Below are positions 11,330 to 22,034 of a DNA stretch of 48,330 bases, one piece after another. Source of the DNA: Phoronis australis (taxonomy: Eukaryota > Phoronida > Phoronidae). Positions within the stretch are counted from its first letter, which is position 1, and every line of letters starts with the position of its first letter. The stretch covers positions 1 to 48,330 of the forward strand of contig NMRA01000895.1 in the NCBI GenBank assembly GCA_002633005.1. The letters run 5' to 3'. Both the position numbers and the translations under genes were made by a program. The notes under the pieces were generated by a model. It saw only the letters and a list, made by a program, of their open reading frames with translations, did no database searches and was not told the DNA's origin.

Positions 11330-12745
11330 TATTTCTAAACAAACCGAACAACGTTGACATTAGACGACGTTTCGGCGCGCGCAACCGCCATTATGTATCC
11401 ATATTTTCAACTAGAATATGTTTCAAATCTGGCCAAATGTCGACAAATTCTCGACAGGTTTTGTGTCATTCCCGTTGTCGAAATCGCGACAAAGTATAGT
11501 GCAAGTCCGCTGGATAAGTAAAAAATTAGAGGCAATGTTTTATGACGTCACATTAAACACTGACAAAGGTTTCAAAAAAAAAAACGTGACTTCATTGCAC
11601 CAACCTGCCAAACATGTTGGCAAGATGTTTATCCGTCAGAGTGCTGGGGAATTCTGTTTATTTTATTATGAAAACTACCGTATTTGTGGAGCTTTGTATA
11701 GAAATAAGACTGAACTTTTTGGTTGACGTAAAAAACAAAGATTAGCTTTCCTTCAAATTCCCTGTATGATTTCCAAAGCCGCCAGGGAACCAGCCCCTGG
11801 TTTACTATACGCGCGGCAAACAATAACATATTACTTTGAAACCCTTCATCTGACCAAAATGAGTTGTTGATACTCCCCAATGTCACCAAAGGTCATTTCT
11901 TTGTGACCTAGCAGCGATCCACAACTCTCAGTAAGTATCATGTGTTCCATACCATGTAGAACCGTGATGGCTGCAGTTAAATGACGATCAACGATAAATT
12001 AAAACTGTGTCGAACCCCCTTAAATCCGTGCTCCTTGACAACAGGGAAAATGACCAATTTTATAACAGCATGTTTCTCTCATCAGAACTTGTTTTTGACA
12101 AAAAGCAAGGTATAAGTCTTTTGTCGAAATAGCTATATTTTCATTCACCTAAGTGTCAGGCACCCTGGTCAAGATGACACATTTCCAAATAAAGATAATA
12201 CATCTAATCTAAATAACATAATCGGCCATCTGACGATAGCTTGACTGGTCGTGTTTTAAAGTTTACTCAAAGAGACGCACATGTGCACATGAAACTACAT
12301 AGACATTCCGAAATTTTACAAGTCATGAAAAGAATCCTACGTTAAGACCCTAACCGGTCGAGATTGGGCAAATCAACGGGATAAGGTTGACAAATATTCA
12401 GACATCAATCAAAGACAACTAAATGTGGAAGAGTGGATAAAGTAATTCGTCATTTTGTTCATTTTGTACCGAGAAGAATCCACTTTGAAGATATAATCAA
12501 TTCCGGTATATCGGTTGAAATCGAAAATATTTCCACGGCCATAGCGTACTTCGTGGGTCTCCGACATGACCTGAGCAAATAGGCCTGACATTCCAAACGG
12601 ACAATGAAAACAACGTGTTTTCTTACCTCCGGGACAAAGAGAGTATCGCTGGACAGTATTATGAATGAACTAACGGCTAATTTCTAAGACCCTGGTGATG
12701 AATACAATAAAGAGTGATTAGCTGTAAACGAATTACGGCGATAAT
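11330..12745. other. Intergenic stretch
   Basis: No confident gene. On the minus strand, 12409-12591 is open and contains ETHEVRYGRGNIFDFNRYTG. A donor-like ggag|gtaaga and acceptor-like gctcag upstream would make a very short (~56-base) intron. I do not recognise the product and leave it uncalled. Confidence 0.4.
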
Positions 12746-13030
12746 TCATACTATAAGCATCTTGACATCTTTATCATTCACTCTTTCTCTTCTGGCAGCA
12801 TTATACTTCGCACATTTCCTTGCGCTGTACAACAATACAATAATCATTTTGAGTAAACACAAGCCTACAATGATCACCACCATTCCTGTGTTTCGCCTAT
12901 CGTCTCGCGACTGTTTACACGCTTCAATTTCATCCAAAATCAAAATAATGATTATCGAACTCGTCAATATCACGTACACTGGAATAGAGAAGGCTTTCTC
13001 CAACCTTTGGAATGAAGTCTTTTTACCCAT
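12746..13030 (-). CDS. Possible small two-pass membrane protein
   Basis: A 94-residue frame starting MGKKTSFQRLEKA, with two strong hydrophobic segments: about residues 16-33 (IPVYVILTSSIIIILIL) and 50-67 (MVVIIVGLCLLKMIIVLL). They are separated by a charged loop and followed by a basic tail, RKCAKYNAARRERVNDKDVK. The ATG sits in gcatcATGG, behind an acceptor-like ttcttttcag, so a non-coding first exon is possible. The positive-inside pattern fits a membrane hairpin. No family recognised; chance is possible, because the opposite strand is also open here. Confidence 0.35.
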   Translation of the reverse strand: MGKKTSFQRLEKAFSIPVYVILTSSIIIILILDEIEACKQSRDDRRNTGMVVIIVGLCLLKMIIVLLYSARKCAKYNAARRERVNDKDVKMLIV

Positions 13031-13933
13031 GATGCAGCTGCTGATTCTCACGAAGTTTGTTGACTTGTGTTTATTAACTGAAAAGAATAAAAAAAATGTG
13101 AGATGCATGTGTGTTGAACATCAGAATACTAAAATTTGTTCAAACCGTCATAGAATCTAGCTGAGCGTTAAAATGAGGAGTTGAAGCCACGCACGTGTCA
13201 ATTCAAATAGGACCGCGTTAATGACTGCCAGTTTTTGTGTGTGCCGGATCTGTTTTTTATTTCTGGTTCTGATCCGGGTTAACCTCACCAAGAATAACTC
13301 AGCAAATTTCGTAACTTCAATTTATCTTTCGGATGTGAACGTTTCTGCACGTGTGCAAACCATAGATTAAGTATTCCGAGATGCGCCCGCGACACATAGC
13401 GCCAGCTGGTTACTTATGCAGTCGATAGGCGAGGACGGCTCATCTCCCTTGCCTACCGCCTGGTAACGATAAACGAATGAACATATAGGGGCCTACAAAA
13501 TCATACTCTTTTCAACCTACAGTTGATGACTAGAAAGCTTCCAATGGATTCTAGTATACATGTACGTATATAATTTGAATGTACATTTTAGACTAAGCCT
13601 TAGACGGAAGTCAAGAAGAACGTGGAAGTTATTAGGCAAAGGCAAGGACTCGTTATAACATCCCTGAATCCGCCAACGAGAGATCTTATCCTGCGCTAGG
13701 TGAGGTCAGCCGACAAGCCAATTATCCTACTAAAATGCCTCGGGTGTACTCAATCGCCTATAATAAGCTACGGCTAGACTGCGCAAGGAGGGTGTACTCA
13801 CCCCAGGACACTGGTGTTTTTCATTCAGAAATTGTGAAAGCCCCGTATGCTGTTTATATATGTGAGCATGCGCATTCCACAGTCCATAGTTTCCTGTACA
13901 TTTTTCTAATTTACAACATATGGCTGTGGTGAG
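13031..13933. other. Intergenic stretch
   Basis: No supported gene or repeat. A short open frame at 13735-13932 has no recognisable features. Confidence 0.5.
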
Positions 13934-14275
13934 TTGTTGCCGAGATATTTGAAAGTTTACGCAAGTTTTATCTTGGCTGGTGCCAAACGTGGTAAGATTA
14001 CTGCTGACCAGTTTCTTGAGGAAGTGTTCATGGACTCAGATAGTGAAAACAAGCTGGAATTGGCACTCAAAGTGACGGTGACAGTGACTGGGAAACTAAT
14101 ACAACAGTCACAAGTAATGCAGATTCTATCGATTCGGATCTCAGTGCAATTTTGGAGGAGTTACCGGTCCCTGAAGCTGAACTTGGACGAGCCTAAGACG
14201 ATGCTTGGCTCACGCCCTTTGCGCATGATGGAACTCATTCAGAACTAGATATTTTTGGTGACTTTTTCACAGAAT
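13934..14275 (+). pseudogene. piggyBac-like transposase N-terminal remnant
   Basis: One frame gives KRGKITADQFLEEVFMDSDS. After a frame change near 14060 a second frame gives an acidic stretch with SDGDSDWETN and LSAILEELPVPEAELG. After a TAA it continues to ELDIFGDFFTE and a final TAG. An acidic N-terminus leading to a DxFxxFF block resembles the start of the piggyBac transposase domain. The rest of the transposase is absent, so this is a broken or internally deleted copy. Confidence 0.4.
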
Positions 14276-14938
14276 AGCTTTGTGTCCCCACCCGTGTTTC
14301 AAGGTTTTTGCATATCAAGGTGAACTTCAAAACAGACTTTAGCAAGCGACTGCACCACTCATAAATTTGTTATTGTGCAAAGTTGAGGTAGGCCCTATGT
14401 TATATACTGTACAATCTTGTTTGTAGATGTGATGTTAAAAACAATAAATCTGCTTTGTTAAACATGCAAATCCCATGAATTCCCTTTTAAAAATTATGGT
14501 TTTTGAGTAGCAGCTATAATGTTCTCATGTGCAAAAACAGATAAAAACAAAGGGTGTCCAGTTTGAAAGTTAATAGAATTATTCACAGCAAGACGATAGT
14601 AAAGATATGTATATGGTGAAAACCTCCATTAAATTCTGAACAACTTTTGTGCTGACTACTTTTATGTGAAATTGACATTACCCCTTCAAATTTCCAATTT
14701 AAAAATGTTAGGTCATTAATCTGAGTGACCTTCATAACAGCCCAGTGCATAGCAGCAGGGAAAGTTGTCTGAATAGAGGGTTAGCAGGATAAGGGTTTGA
14801 TGTTTATGGCCATGACCATGGGTATTCACCTCTTTCACGAACGCGGGGCATGCTGTCGTGTTGATCGAAAACGAGGCGCCTTGACAAACATTGTATCGTC
14901 CAGGAAGGTGTTGTGGTCAAAAGACTCATCAACGTTAC
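14276..14938. other. Intergenic stretch left of the BEL element
   Basis: AT-rich and without a recognised gene. It may include the untranslated part of the piggyBac-like remnant. The left LTR of the BEL element starts at 14939. Confidence 0.5.
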
Positions 14939-15338
14939 TGTGAGTGCTTGGCAAGTCAAGAGGAATTACATCTTTTTAAAGAGCTTTATTGAGAGACGTG
15001 AAACATTTCTCATTGACATTTTCACAGTTCTTCTCTGTTTCAGTTCTAAAAATAAAAAAAAAAAAAAATGCATAGCAAACCTCACAGATACAGACAAATG
15101 CAAATTCGGCAATACCAAATACGAAAACACCATGAAAAATACCTCAATACTGCCGCTCCCTGGCTCTCCTCCCTGACGCCAAATATGCACTGCCACAATG
15201 TAAGTAAATCGAGTCAGCGCACAGCACTTATACTGAAAAGAGGGTCAGGTCATATGCAAATTACATTCAGTCCATTCAGTCATGAATATACACGTGACCA
15301 TGAGCCACCCGGAGCAAACAAACGTGAAGTATCTTACA
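14939..15338 (-). repeat. 3' LTR of the BEL element
   Basis: Starts tgtgagtgcttgg, ends gaagtatcttaca. It is the 3' LTR in element orientation. The adjacent cggcccccaaag at 15339-15351 reads as a purine tract on the minus strand, a likely polypurine tract. Confidence 0.9.
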
Positions 15339-15454
15339 CCGGCCCCCAAAGACTGACCCAAGTCTTTTACACAACTAAACACCAAATACAAAATACAAAT
15401 CATACTGTTACAAAACTAATTAACAACTTCAACTCCAGTAACACAATATACACT

Positions 15455-17341
15455 TCAAATATCAGACTTCCTGTCCAACAAACAAACCTTACGAATGTCT
15501 CTAAGAAAAGAACCCTTACTTGTCCTAATTCTAACCTTACGATTCTGACCATGAACATCAGGGAATGTTTCCTCAACAACACCCATAGGCCAGTTACCAC
15601 GCGAGACATTATCGTCAACAATCAAAACAATATCACCCTCAGCAATATTAGCCCGAGGAGATAACCATTTTTGACGTTCCTGCATAGAGGGCAAATACTC
15701 ACGAATCCATCGTTTCCAAAAGGAATTCGCAAGACACTGAACTTGACGCCACTGCTTTTGAGCATAATTCATACTACTCGGAATCGACAAAGGTTTACAA
15801 CAGTTCAATCGTTGCAAAATCAACTTGTTAGGTGTCAATACCTCAGGATCATTAAGATCATCACTAATAACAGTTAATGGACGATCGTTGAGAATCTTCT
15901 CAACCTCAGCCATAAACGTAACCAGTAACTCATCACTGACAATCTGTTCCTTCATCAGAGCGCGCAAAATCTTACGAATTGACCGAATCGTCCGTTCCCA
16001 CACTCCACCTGTATGGCTAGCTGCAGGTGGATTGAAATTCCACTGAATCGCACGCTTTAACAAATAATCATTAACCTTATCTCACGCTTAAGTTCCGCAT
16101 CTGCACCTCTGAAATTGGTACTGTTATCACTGTAGATAATCTCAGGCAAACCTCTACGACTGATAAATCTAGTCAGTGCACACAAGAAGGAATCAGTACT
16201 CAAACTATGACAAACTTCAATATGCACAGCTCTCAAATTCAAATCAGTGAAAATACAGCCAAAACGCTTAGCTCTAGCCCTTCCAACTTTCACCATAAAA
16301 GGACCAAAATAGTCTAGACCAATATATGCAAATGGTGGCTTAAACGGTGACACTCTATCCTTAGGCAAAGAACCCATAATCTGTTCACCAGGACGTGCAT
16401 TACGTTTGCGACAATCGAAACATCTGTCAACAACGCGTTTAACTGCAGAACGGCCTTGCAAAATCCAAAATTTCTGTCTAATAGCAGCCAAAACCATATT
16501 GACTCCTGAATGACCTTCCTGTTCATGATAGAAGGAAATGACAAGATCAGTTACATAATGCTTATTCGGCAAAATTACAGGATGTCTAGTATCAAAACAC
16601 ACATCAGCATTTTCAATACGACCACCCACACGTAATATACCTTCTACCAACATAGGATTCAGTTTANNNNNNNNNNNNNNNNNNNNNNNNNNNNNNNNNN
16701 NNNNNNNNNNNNNNNNNNNNNNNNNNNNNNNNNNNNNNNNNNNNNNNNNNNNNNNNNNNNNNNNNNNNNNNNNNNNNNNNNNNNNNNNNNNNNNNNNNNN
16801 NNNNNNNNNNNNNNNNNNNNNNNNNNNNNNNNNNNNNNNNNNNNNNNNNNNNNNNNNNNNNNNNNNNNNNNNNNNNNNNNNNNNNNNNNNNNNNNNNNNN
16901 NNNNNNNNNNNNNNNNNNNNNNNNNNNNNNNNNNNNNNNNNNNNNNNNNNNNNNNNNNNNNNNNNNNNNNNNNNNNNNNNNNNNNNNNNNNNNNNNNNNN
17001 NNNNNNNNNNNNNNNNNNNNNNNNNNNNNNNNNNNNNNNNNNNNNNNNNNNNNNNNNNNNNNNNNNNNNNNNNNNNNNNNNNNNNNNNNNNNNNNNNNNN
17101 TCACAGCTAAAGCCGCAGCAGATAATTCTAACCTGGGGATAGTCAAACCTTTGGAAGGAGCAACACGCGACTTTCCCAAGACGATAGAACAGAAAATATT
17201 ACCACAATCGTTCAACAACCGTAAGTAAGTCACAACGCCATACCCTACTTCCGAAGCATCTGAGAAGCAATGTAATTGCACAGAGTAACTCTCACCAAAT
17301 CCAACAGGTTTAAAGCAGCGAGGAACATCAATAACACTCAA
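15455..17341 (-). pseudogene. BEL RNase H and integrase, broken and gapped
   Basis: The frame from 17341 carries LHCFSDASEVGYG, the first RNase H carboxylate region, then enters the gap at 17100-16667. After the gap come a zinc-binding HHCC-like region, the integrase core (FAYIGLDYFGPF; YSDNSTNFRGA) and a frame change near 16060. The C-terminal part follows with HTGGVWERTIRSIRKILRAL and the DUF5641-type tail ending at 15455. Domain order is as expected for BEL/Pao. Confidence 0.85.
16667..17100. other. Assembly gap
   Basis: A run of 434 N bases inside the BEL pol region, covering most of RNase H and the start of integrase. Confidence 1.
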
Positions 17342-17356
17342 CCTAGAAAAACCGTC

Positions 17357-18697
17357 TTACCAACCTCTCCACCGCAACAACATATCGTCAGGTATCAATT
17401 CATCCCATCCGAGTTTCATTACGCACAATTTCTGCAAAATCAGTTTACCCGGCAAAATGAATGGAGAAGCCATACCTAGGGGATCATACATAGAGCTTAC
17501 TACTGACAAGATACCTCTTCTTGTAGGAGGAACAGACTTCTCTACAACACGGAAACTAAATGTGTCGCTATCAACATTCCACTGAACACCAAGAGCATAT
17601 TCAATCGGCAATTTATCAAGATTTAAATCTACAACTGACGGAGCCCTCTCACTATGAGGAATGTGAGCAAGAACATTGCGACTGTTACTAATCCACTTAG
17701 TGAGATGAAATTCAGCTCTCGACATCATATCACGCAGCTGTTCAATTAGTTGTAGAGCTCTAGACTCCGAATCAACAGATTTCAACAAANTGCGACTGTT
17801 ACTAATCCACTTAGTGAGATGAAATCCAGCTCTCGACATCATATCACGCAGCTGTTCAATAAGTTGAGGAGCTCTAGACTCTGAATCAACAGATTTCAAC
17901 AAATCATCGACATAGAAATTATGACTAACAGTAGAGCATGTCAAATCATCATACTCGCCTCCGAAATCCTCAACTGTGTGCTTAACACAATAGCTGGCAA
18001 CGCATGGAGAAGACGTTGCACCAAATATGTGAACTAACATCTGGTAGTCTACCGGATCTTGAGACAAATCATCATTAGGCCACCACAAGAAGCGTAACGC
18101 ATTACTGTCATCAGTTCTCACCCGAACTTGATGAAACATTGCCTCTGTGTCAGCAACCAAAGCCACATGATCCTGCCTAAAACGCATCAAAACACCCACA
18201 AGGTCATTAGTCATATCTGGACCCTGTAATAATACATCATTCAGACAGACACCCTTATACTTAGCTGAGCAATCAAATACGACCCTGACCTTTACAGGTT
18301 TCTAACCTGTCACGACAGGATGATGGGGGAGATACCATCTGAGCTCTGAATCACTATTAACACTGTCATCCTCTGAAACGACCTTTGCATGACCTTTATC
18401 AACATAGTCATTAACCGATTTCCTACGCATCTCAAACAACGAGCTATCTTTAAGAAATCTTTTCTTCAAAAGACGCAATCTTGCTTGTGCAAGTTCTTTA
18501 TTGTTAGGTAAATCTGGTTTCTCATCCCTCCAAGGTAACGCAACAGAATAATGACCTGTATTATCCAAAGAAATCGAACTCTCTATCTTACGCAATGCTG
18601 ATTTATCTTCAATAGACATCGCAGACTTTGGATCATGAGAATTGCAAAAACTCATATGAAAACATCTTATTAACTGACTGTTGCAAAACATCATCAT
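17357..18697 (-). pseudogene. BEL reverse transcriptase, broken
   Basis: Minus-strand frame with the linker ending WYLPHHPVVTG, an in-frame TAG at 18302-18304, then [38 protein letters not shown] and the YVDD box ([11 protein letters not shown]). A single N at 17790 interrupts the frame and is flanked by a 113-base duplication, which repeats the TKWISNSR region. A TAA at 17357-17359 ends the frame before RNase H. The two stops make this copy non-coding unless they are consensus errors. Confidence 0.88.
17677..17903. repeat. 113-bp direct duplication around a single N (contig seam)
   Basis: 17677-17789 and 17791-17903 are the same length and differ at only a few bases, separated by one N at 17790. 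Duplicating part of the RT is biologically implausible. It looks like two overlapping contigs joined without collapsing the overlap. Confidence 0.9.
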
Positions 18698-20699
18698 TCT
18701 GCGTACTCAGATAGTTAGCAAGAAACCCACTGCGATTACCCTCAGATCTCACCGGTCCCAGTAATGTCCAACCAAGTAGAGTACGAATCGCATATGGCTG
18801 CTTACGTCTACCTCTGCGTTCCTCGAAAATCCAGTGTACCTCTGGTACATCAGAACCAATGATAATACCTACTTCACGATGAGACTGTGACAACTCGGAA
18901 ATCTCAACACCACGAAGATGATTCCAGCCCTTCACATCATCACTAGTAGGAATGCATGAATCAGAAATGGTCAATTTATCAATCGAAAGCACATTGTTTA
19001 CCACTAAACTATCATCCGTAATTATTGAACCAACGATCAGATTAAGTTCAAACCCTTTACGCTTAACAGTGTTATTAACCGTCGTTAACGTGTATTCTTT
19101 TGGAACAGCATCAACTCCTAGCTGATCTACTAACTTACGACTACACAAAGAAACATCTGATCCATCATCCAACAAAGCATATGTTAGAACTTCATTTTTA
19201 CTTTTTCTCGACTTAACAACAACTGGTAAACATTTAAGTTTCACATTACAGCTACTGCGAACTGAGTTACAAGCACTAGAATTACCATCTACCTTACACT
19301 CAGTAGCCTTACTTCCAGCATTTGAAACACTTTCGTTAGCAGGAGGTTCTGTCCGTGTGAAACCAGGATCATGCATCAAGGAGTGATGTCGTTTACCGCA
19401 ACCATCAACACTGCAAACCACCTTGACTCTGCAATACTTAGAGATGTGACCCTGTTTCAGACAAACAAAACATCTTCTTGCCTGACGAATGGTTTTCTTC
19501 CTACCCTCAAGAGAGTCATGAACAAACCTAGAACAAGTCAATAGATCATGATCGGTTGTCTTACACAAGGAACAGAATTTCTTATCTACAGCATTACCCT
19601 GTGACTGTGTGGCAAAAGACACTTTATCACCACGTGACTGAGTTTTAGCAACTTGCTTTTCAGATCTATACTTAGATTTTGAACCAACAATCTGTCCATA
19701 CAGAGTTTTAGCTACTCTAGCCTTTGACTCAATGAAATCAGTTAAATCTGAGAACTTTGGCTCTACACCTTGTTTATCCATGATACCACTAGCATGCTCT
19801 GCCCACTTAGCTTGCATATGAAATGGCAAACGCTTCACAATTTTGATCAAAGTGTCTGAGCAATTCAAATCTGACTCATAATTCATTTGTTCCAGAGTGA
19901 GCATGCCTCTCCTCATGAGCACAGCTAAGTCTGAGAGAGCTACACTGTTAGAACCATCAATGACTGGACCTTGGGTCACCTGTTTAATAAACGCATGAGC
20001 TATAACATGTTTCTGACCAAAATTATCATACAACATCGCTTTTGCTTTTCTGTAGGCTAGCTCTGAGTTACCAAAAATAGAGCAGTTTTCAATACACTGT
20101 CTAGCTTTCCCTTTACACTGTTGCAAAAGATACATTAGCTTAGACTGACTATCACTAACTCTAGATTCAATATTAGCCTCGAAATTTCGAATAAAAGACC
20201 AATACTCAGTTGGATTGCCATCAAATGTAAGCAGTTCTTTTTTCGGCATTTCAAACCCTTCTCTCAAAGTTTCCGCGAGCTGCTTCATAACTTCCGGTAA
20301 ACCAGGATACGACCACGGCGACTCTTGCGGGAAACTAGGGAACCGCGCTGCACCAGCATTCGGTTCTGCACGGGGTCTGGGAGTGCTAGTATGCTTAGCA
20401 CCAGCGGCAAACGAAGTATTCATTGGCGAGACTTCATTATCGGCGGCTAACGTGGCTTCTTGAAGCTGCATTTCCATGCGAAGCATTTCCTCACGCCTAC
20501 GTAATTCAGACTCTGCCTCCATCTGTTTCAGTGCTTCACGCTCTCTCTCTATTTCATGAAGCTGCTGCATTTGCTTTAATTTCAGTTGTACAAGTGCTTT
20601 CCTAGAGTAGACCTCCTTCATGTTTTTTGACGATTCCTCGTCCCCAAACAGGTCATTTTTCACACTCTCCATCACACTCTCTCTTTCGGCTTCAGCCAT
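18633..20699 (-). CDS. BEL gag with zinc knuckles and aspartic protease
   Basis: The 688-codon frame starts with ATG 30 bases inside the 5' LTR. In order it has a glutamate-rich coiled coil (about residues 20-90) and a DUF1759-type capsid region with LLTFDGNPTEYWSFIRNFE (about 155-300). Then come a zinc knuckle CFVCLKQGHISKYC, a further Cys/His cluster, and a retropepsin with YALLDDGSDVSLC whose DDGSD is the active site. The frame runs off into a stop at 18633, where a frame change at a T5 run would be needed to continue into pol. That is either a mutation or a sequencing error, since BEL elements usually have one continuous gag-pol. Confidence 0.9.
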   Translation of the reverse strand: MAEAERESVMESVKNDLFGDEESSKNMKEVYSRKALVQLKLKQMQQLHEIEREREALKQMEAESELRRREEMLRMEMQLQEATLAADNEVSPMNTSFAAGAKHTSTPRPRAEPNAGAARFPSFPQESPWSYPGLPEVMKQLAETLREGFEMPKKELLTFDGNPTEYWSFIRNFEANIESRVSDSQSKLMYLLQQCKGKARQCIENCSIFGNSELAYRKAKAMLYDNFGQKHVIAHAFIKQVTQGPVIDGSNSVALSDLAVLMRRGMLTLEQMNYESDLNCSDTLIKIVKRLPFHMQAKWAEHASGIMDKQGVEPKFSDLTDFIESKARVAKTLYGQIVGSKSKYRSEKQVAKTQSRGDKVSFATQSQGNAVDKKFCSLCKTTDHDLLTCSRFVHDSLEGRKKTIRQARRCFVCLKQGHISKYCRVKVVCSVDGCGKRHHSLMHDPGFTRTEPPANESVSNAGSKATECKVDGNSSACNSVRSSCNVKLKCLPVVVKSRKSKNEVLTYALLDDGSDVSLCSRKLVDQLGVDAVPKEYTLTTVNNTVKRKGFELNLIVGSIITDDSLVVNNVLSIDKLTISDSCIPTSDDVKGWNHLRGVEISELSQSHREVGIIIGSDVPEVHWIFEERRGRRKQPYAIRTLLGWTLLGPVRSEGNRSGFLANYLSTQNDDVLQQSVNKMFSYEFLQFS

Positions 20700-20728
20700 C
20701 TCACAGTTAAGAGCTTATTGAGAACCAA

Positions 20729-21125
20729 TGTGAGTGCTTGGCAAGTCAAGAGGAGTTACATCTTTTTAAAGAGCTTTATTGAGAGACGTGAAACATTTCT
20801 CATTGACATTTTCACAGTTCTTCTCTGTTTCAGTTCTAAAAATAAAAAACAAAATGCATAGCAAACCTCAAAGATACAGACAAAATGCAAATTCGGAAAT
20901 ACCAAATACGAAAACACCATGAAAAATACCTCAATACTGCCGCTCCCTGGCTCTCTTCCCTGACGCCAAATATGCACTGCCACAATGTGAGTAAATCGAG
21001 TCAGCGCACAAAACTTATACTGAAATGAGGGTCAGGTCATATGCAAATTACATTCAGTCCATTCAGTCATGAATATACACGTGACCATGAGCCACCCGGA
21101 GCAAACAAACGTGAAGTATCTTACA
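20729..21125 (-). repeat. 5' LTR of the BEL element
   Basis: Matches the LTR at 14939 along its whole length, with a shorter A run at about 20840-20853. The minus-strand sequence just inside it reads TTGGTTCTCAATAAGCTC, so a primer-binding site starting TGG lies one base in. I did not identify the tRNA. Confidence 0.9.
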
Positions 21126-21629
21126 TTAATTATAACTCCGTGTTCCTATATGTATGGTTCATTTGATTTTATTTGCTGTATTATGAAATGAGTAACTTTT
21201 TGTGAGGATGTACTATCGCCCCCTGAATGCCTGCGGCATCCAGTGCGTGTAATTGCCTAGGGGCCATCGTGTGTGCAGCGAACATTTTCCTGGTGGAAAA
21301 AAGACGTATGAGAACAGCATTCCCACGGAGTTTCCTCTTAAAATTATCGTCTCTAGCATATCCACGGCGAAAGCTACAAAAGTTAAGCAACCCAAGAACT
21401 ATCAACTTGTCTGAAATCGGATGAGATTTCGAAATCAACGCCAATAGGCCCAATCCTGAACATGACGACAGTCGTGCCCTCGGTCACACGGTCACTGATC
21501 ATAGCTACGTAGTGTTTACGAACGAGAGAGAGAGAGAGGACTTGCTTGGTATTATAAAGAAAAAAATGAAACATGGTTTTTAGTTTGCAAATCACTCCAA
21601 ATGCACACACTATCCAGCGTGCTCAAGAC
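21126..21629. other. Intergenic stretch right of the BEL element
   Basis: No gene recognised. It contains a short (GA)n run at about 21523-21539. Confidence 0.6.
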
Positions 21630-21812
21630 ATGCCTGACCACAAGCTATCCCATGAGCCTTCGCTAAGGAAGTGACTCGCACATGCGCAATGCGTAGTTCG
21701 TTTGCGCAGCAAATCCGCTANATGCCTGACCACAAGCTATCCCATGAGCCTTCGCGCAGGAAGTAACTCGCACATGCGCAATGCGTAGTTCGTTTGCGCT
21801 GCAAATCCGCTA
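21630..21812. repeat. 91-bp direct duplication around a single N (contig seam)
   Basis: 21630-21720 and 21722-21812 are equal in length and nearly identical, separated by one N at 21721. This is the same artefact pattern as at 17790. It sits directly upstream of the RhoGDI acceptor, so the true intron is probably about 92 bases shorter. Confidence 0.9.
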
Positions 21813-21834
21813 TTGTCTTACTTCTTAATTCCAG

Positions 21835-22034
21835 GTGACAAATCTACGTACATGGTCGGCACCTACGGTCCAAAGTCTGACGAACCTCAAGAATGGACTT
21901 CCCCATCGGAAGAGATTCCCAAGGGACTACTGTATAGGGGCGAGTACGAATACCACAGCAAAATTTATGATGTTACAAAACACATTATAGGGGACTGGTA
22001 TTGGTCTGTCCACATTAAAAAAGACTGGGACTAG
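21835..22034 (+). CDS. RhoGDI (Rho GDP-dissociation inhibitor), terminal exon
   Basis: RhoGDI extracts prenylated Rho GTPases from membranes and keeps them GDP-bound in the cytosol. This exon encodes the C-terminal part of its immunoglobulin-like prenyl-binding domain: STYMVGTYGPKSDEPQEW, SEEIPKGLLYRGEY and DWYWSVHIKKDWD, then TAG at 22032-22034. These match the family signatures MVGSYGP, EEAPKGMLARG and WEWNLTIKKDW. The acceptor cttcttaattccag leaves a phase 1 junction. The usual acidic DDDK of the ftDDDK motif is DVTK here. No upstream RhoGDI exon was found in the window; the BEL element and other insertions lie on that side. It may be the last exon of a functional gene or an orphan exon. 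Confidence 0.88.

Larger units (their letters stand above)
14939..21125 (-). mobile_element. BEL/Pao LTR retrotransposon
   Basis: Two LTRs of ~400 bp (14939-15338 and 20729-21125), almost identical apart from the length of an A run and scattered substitutions, bracket a minus-strand gag-pol. The LTRs begin TGTGAG and end CTTACA on the plus strand. The gene order gag, protease, RT, RNase H, integrase and the DUF1759/DUF1758 style of the N-terminal part identify BEL/Pao. The copy is broken (stops at 17357 and 18302, frame changes near 18645 and 16060) and has a 434-base N gap. No target-site duplication is seen: gttac on the left, ttaat on the right. Confidence 0.92.

Noticed and set aside
12714-13160. 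Plus-strand 148-codon ORF
   Set aside because: It is antisense to the more plausible minus-strand membrane protein and has no signal of its own.
15068-15664. 198-codon plus-strand ORF
   Set aside because: It spans the LTR and lies antisense to BEL integrase; the frame is a by-product of minus-strand coding.
17677-17903. Tandem duplication within reverse transcriptase as a biological event
   Set aside because: Equal lengths on both sides of a single N point to an assembly seam.
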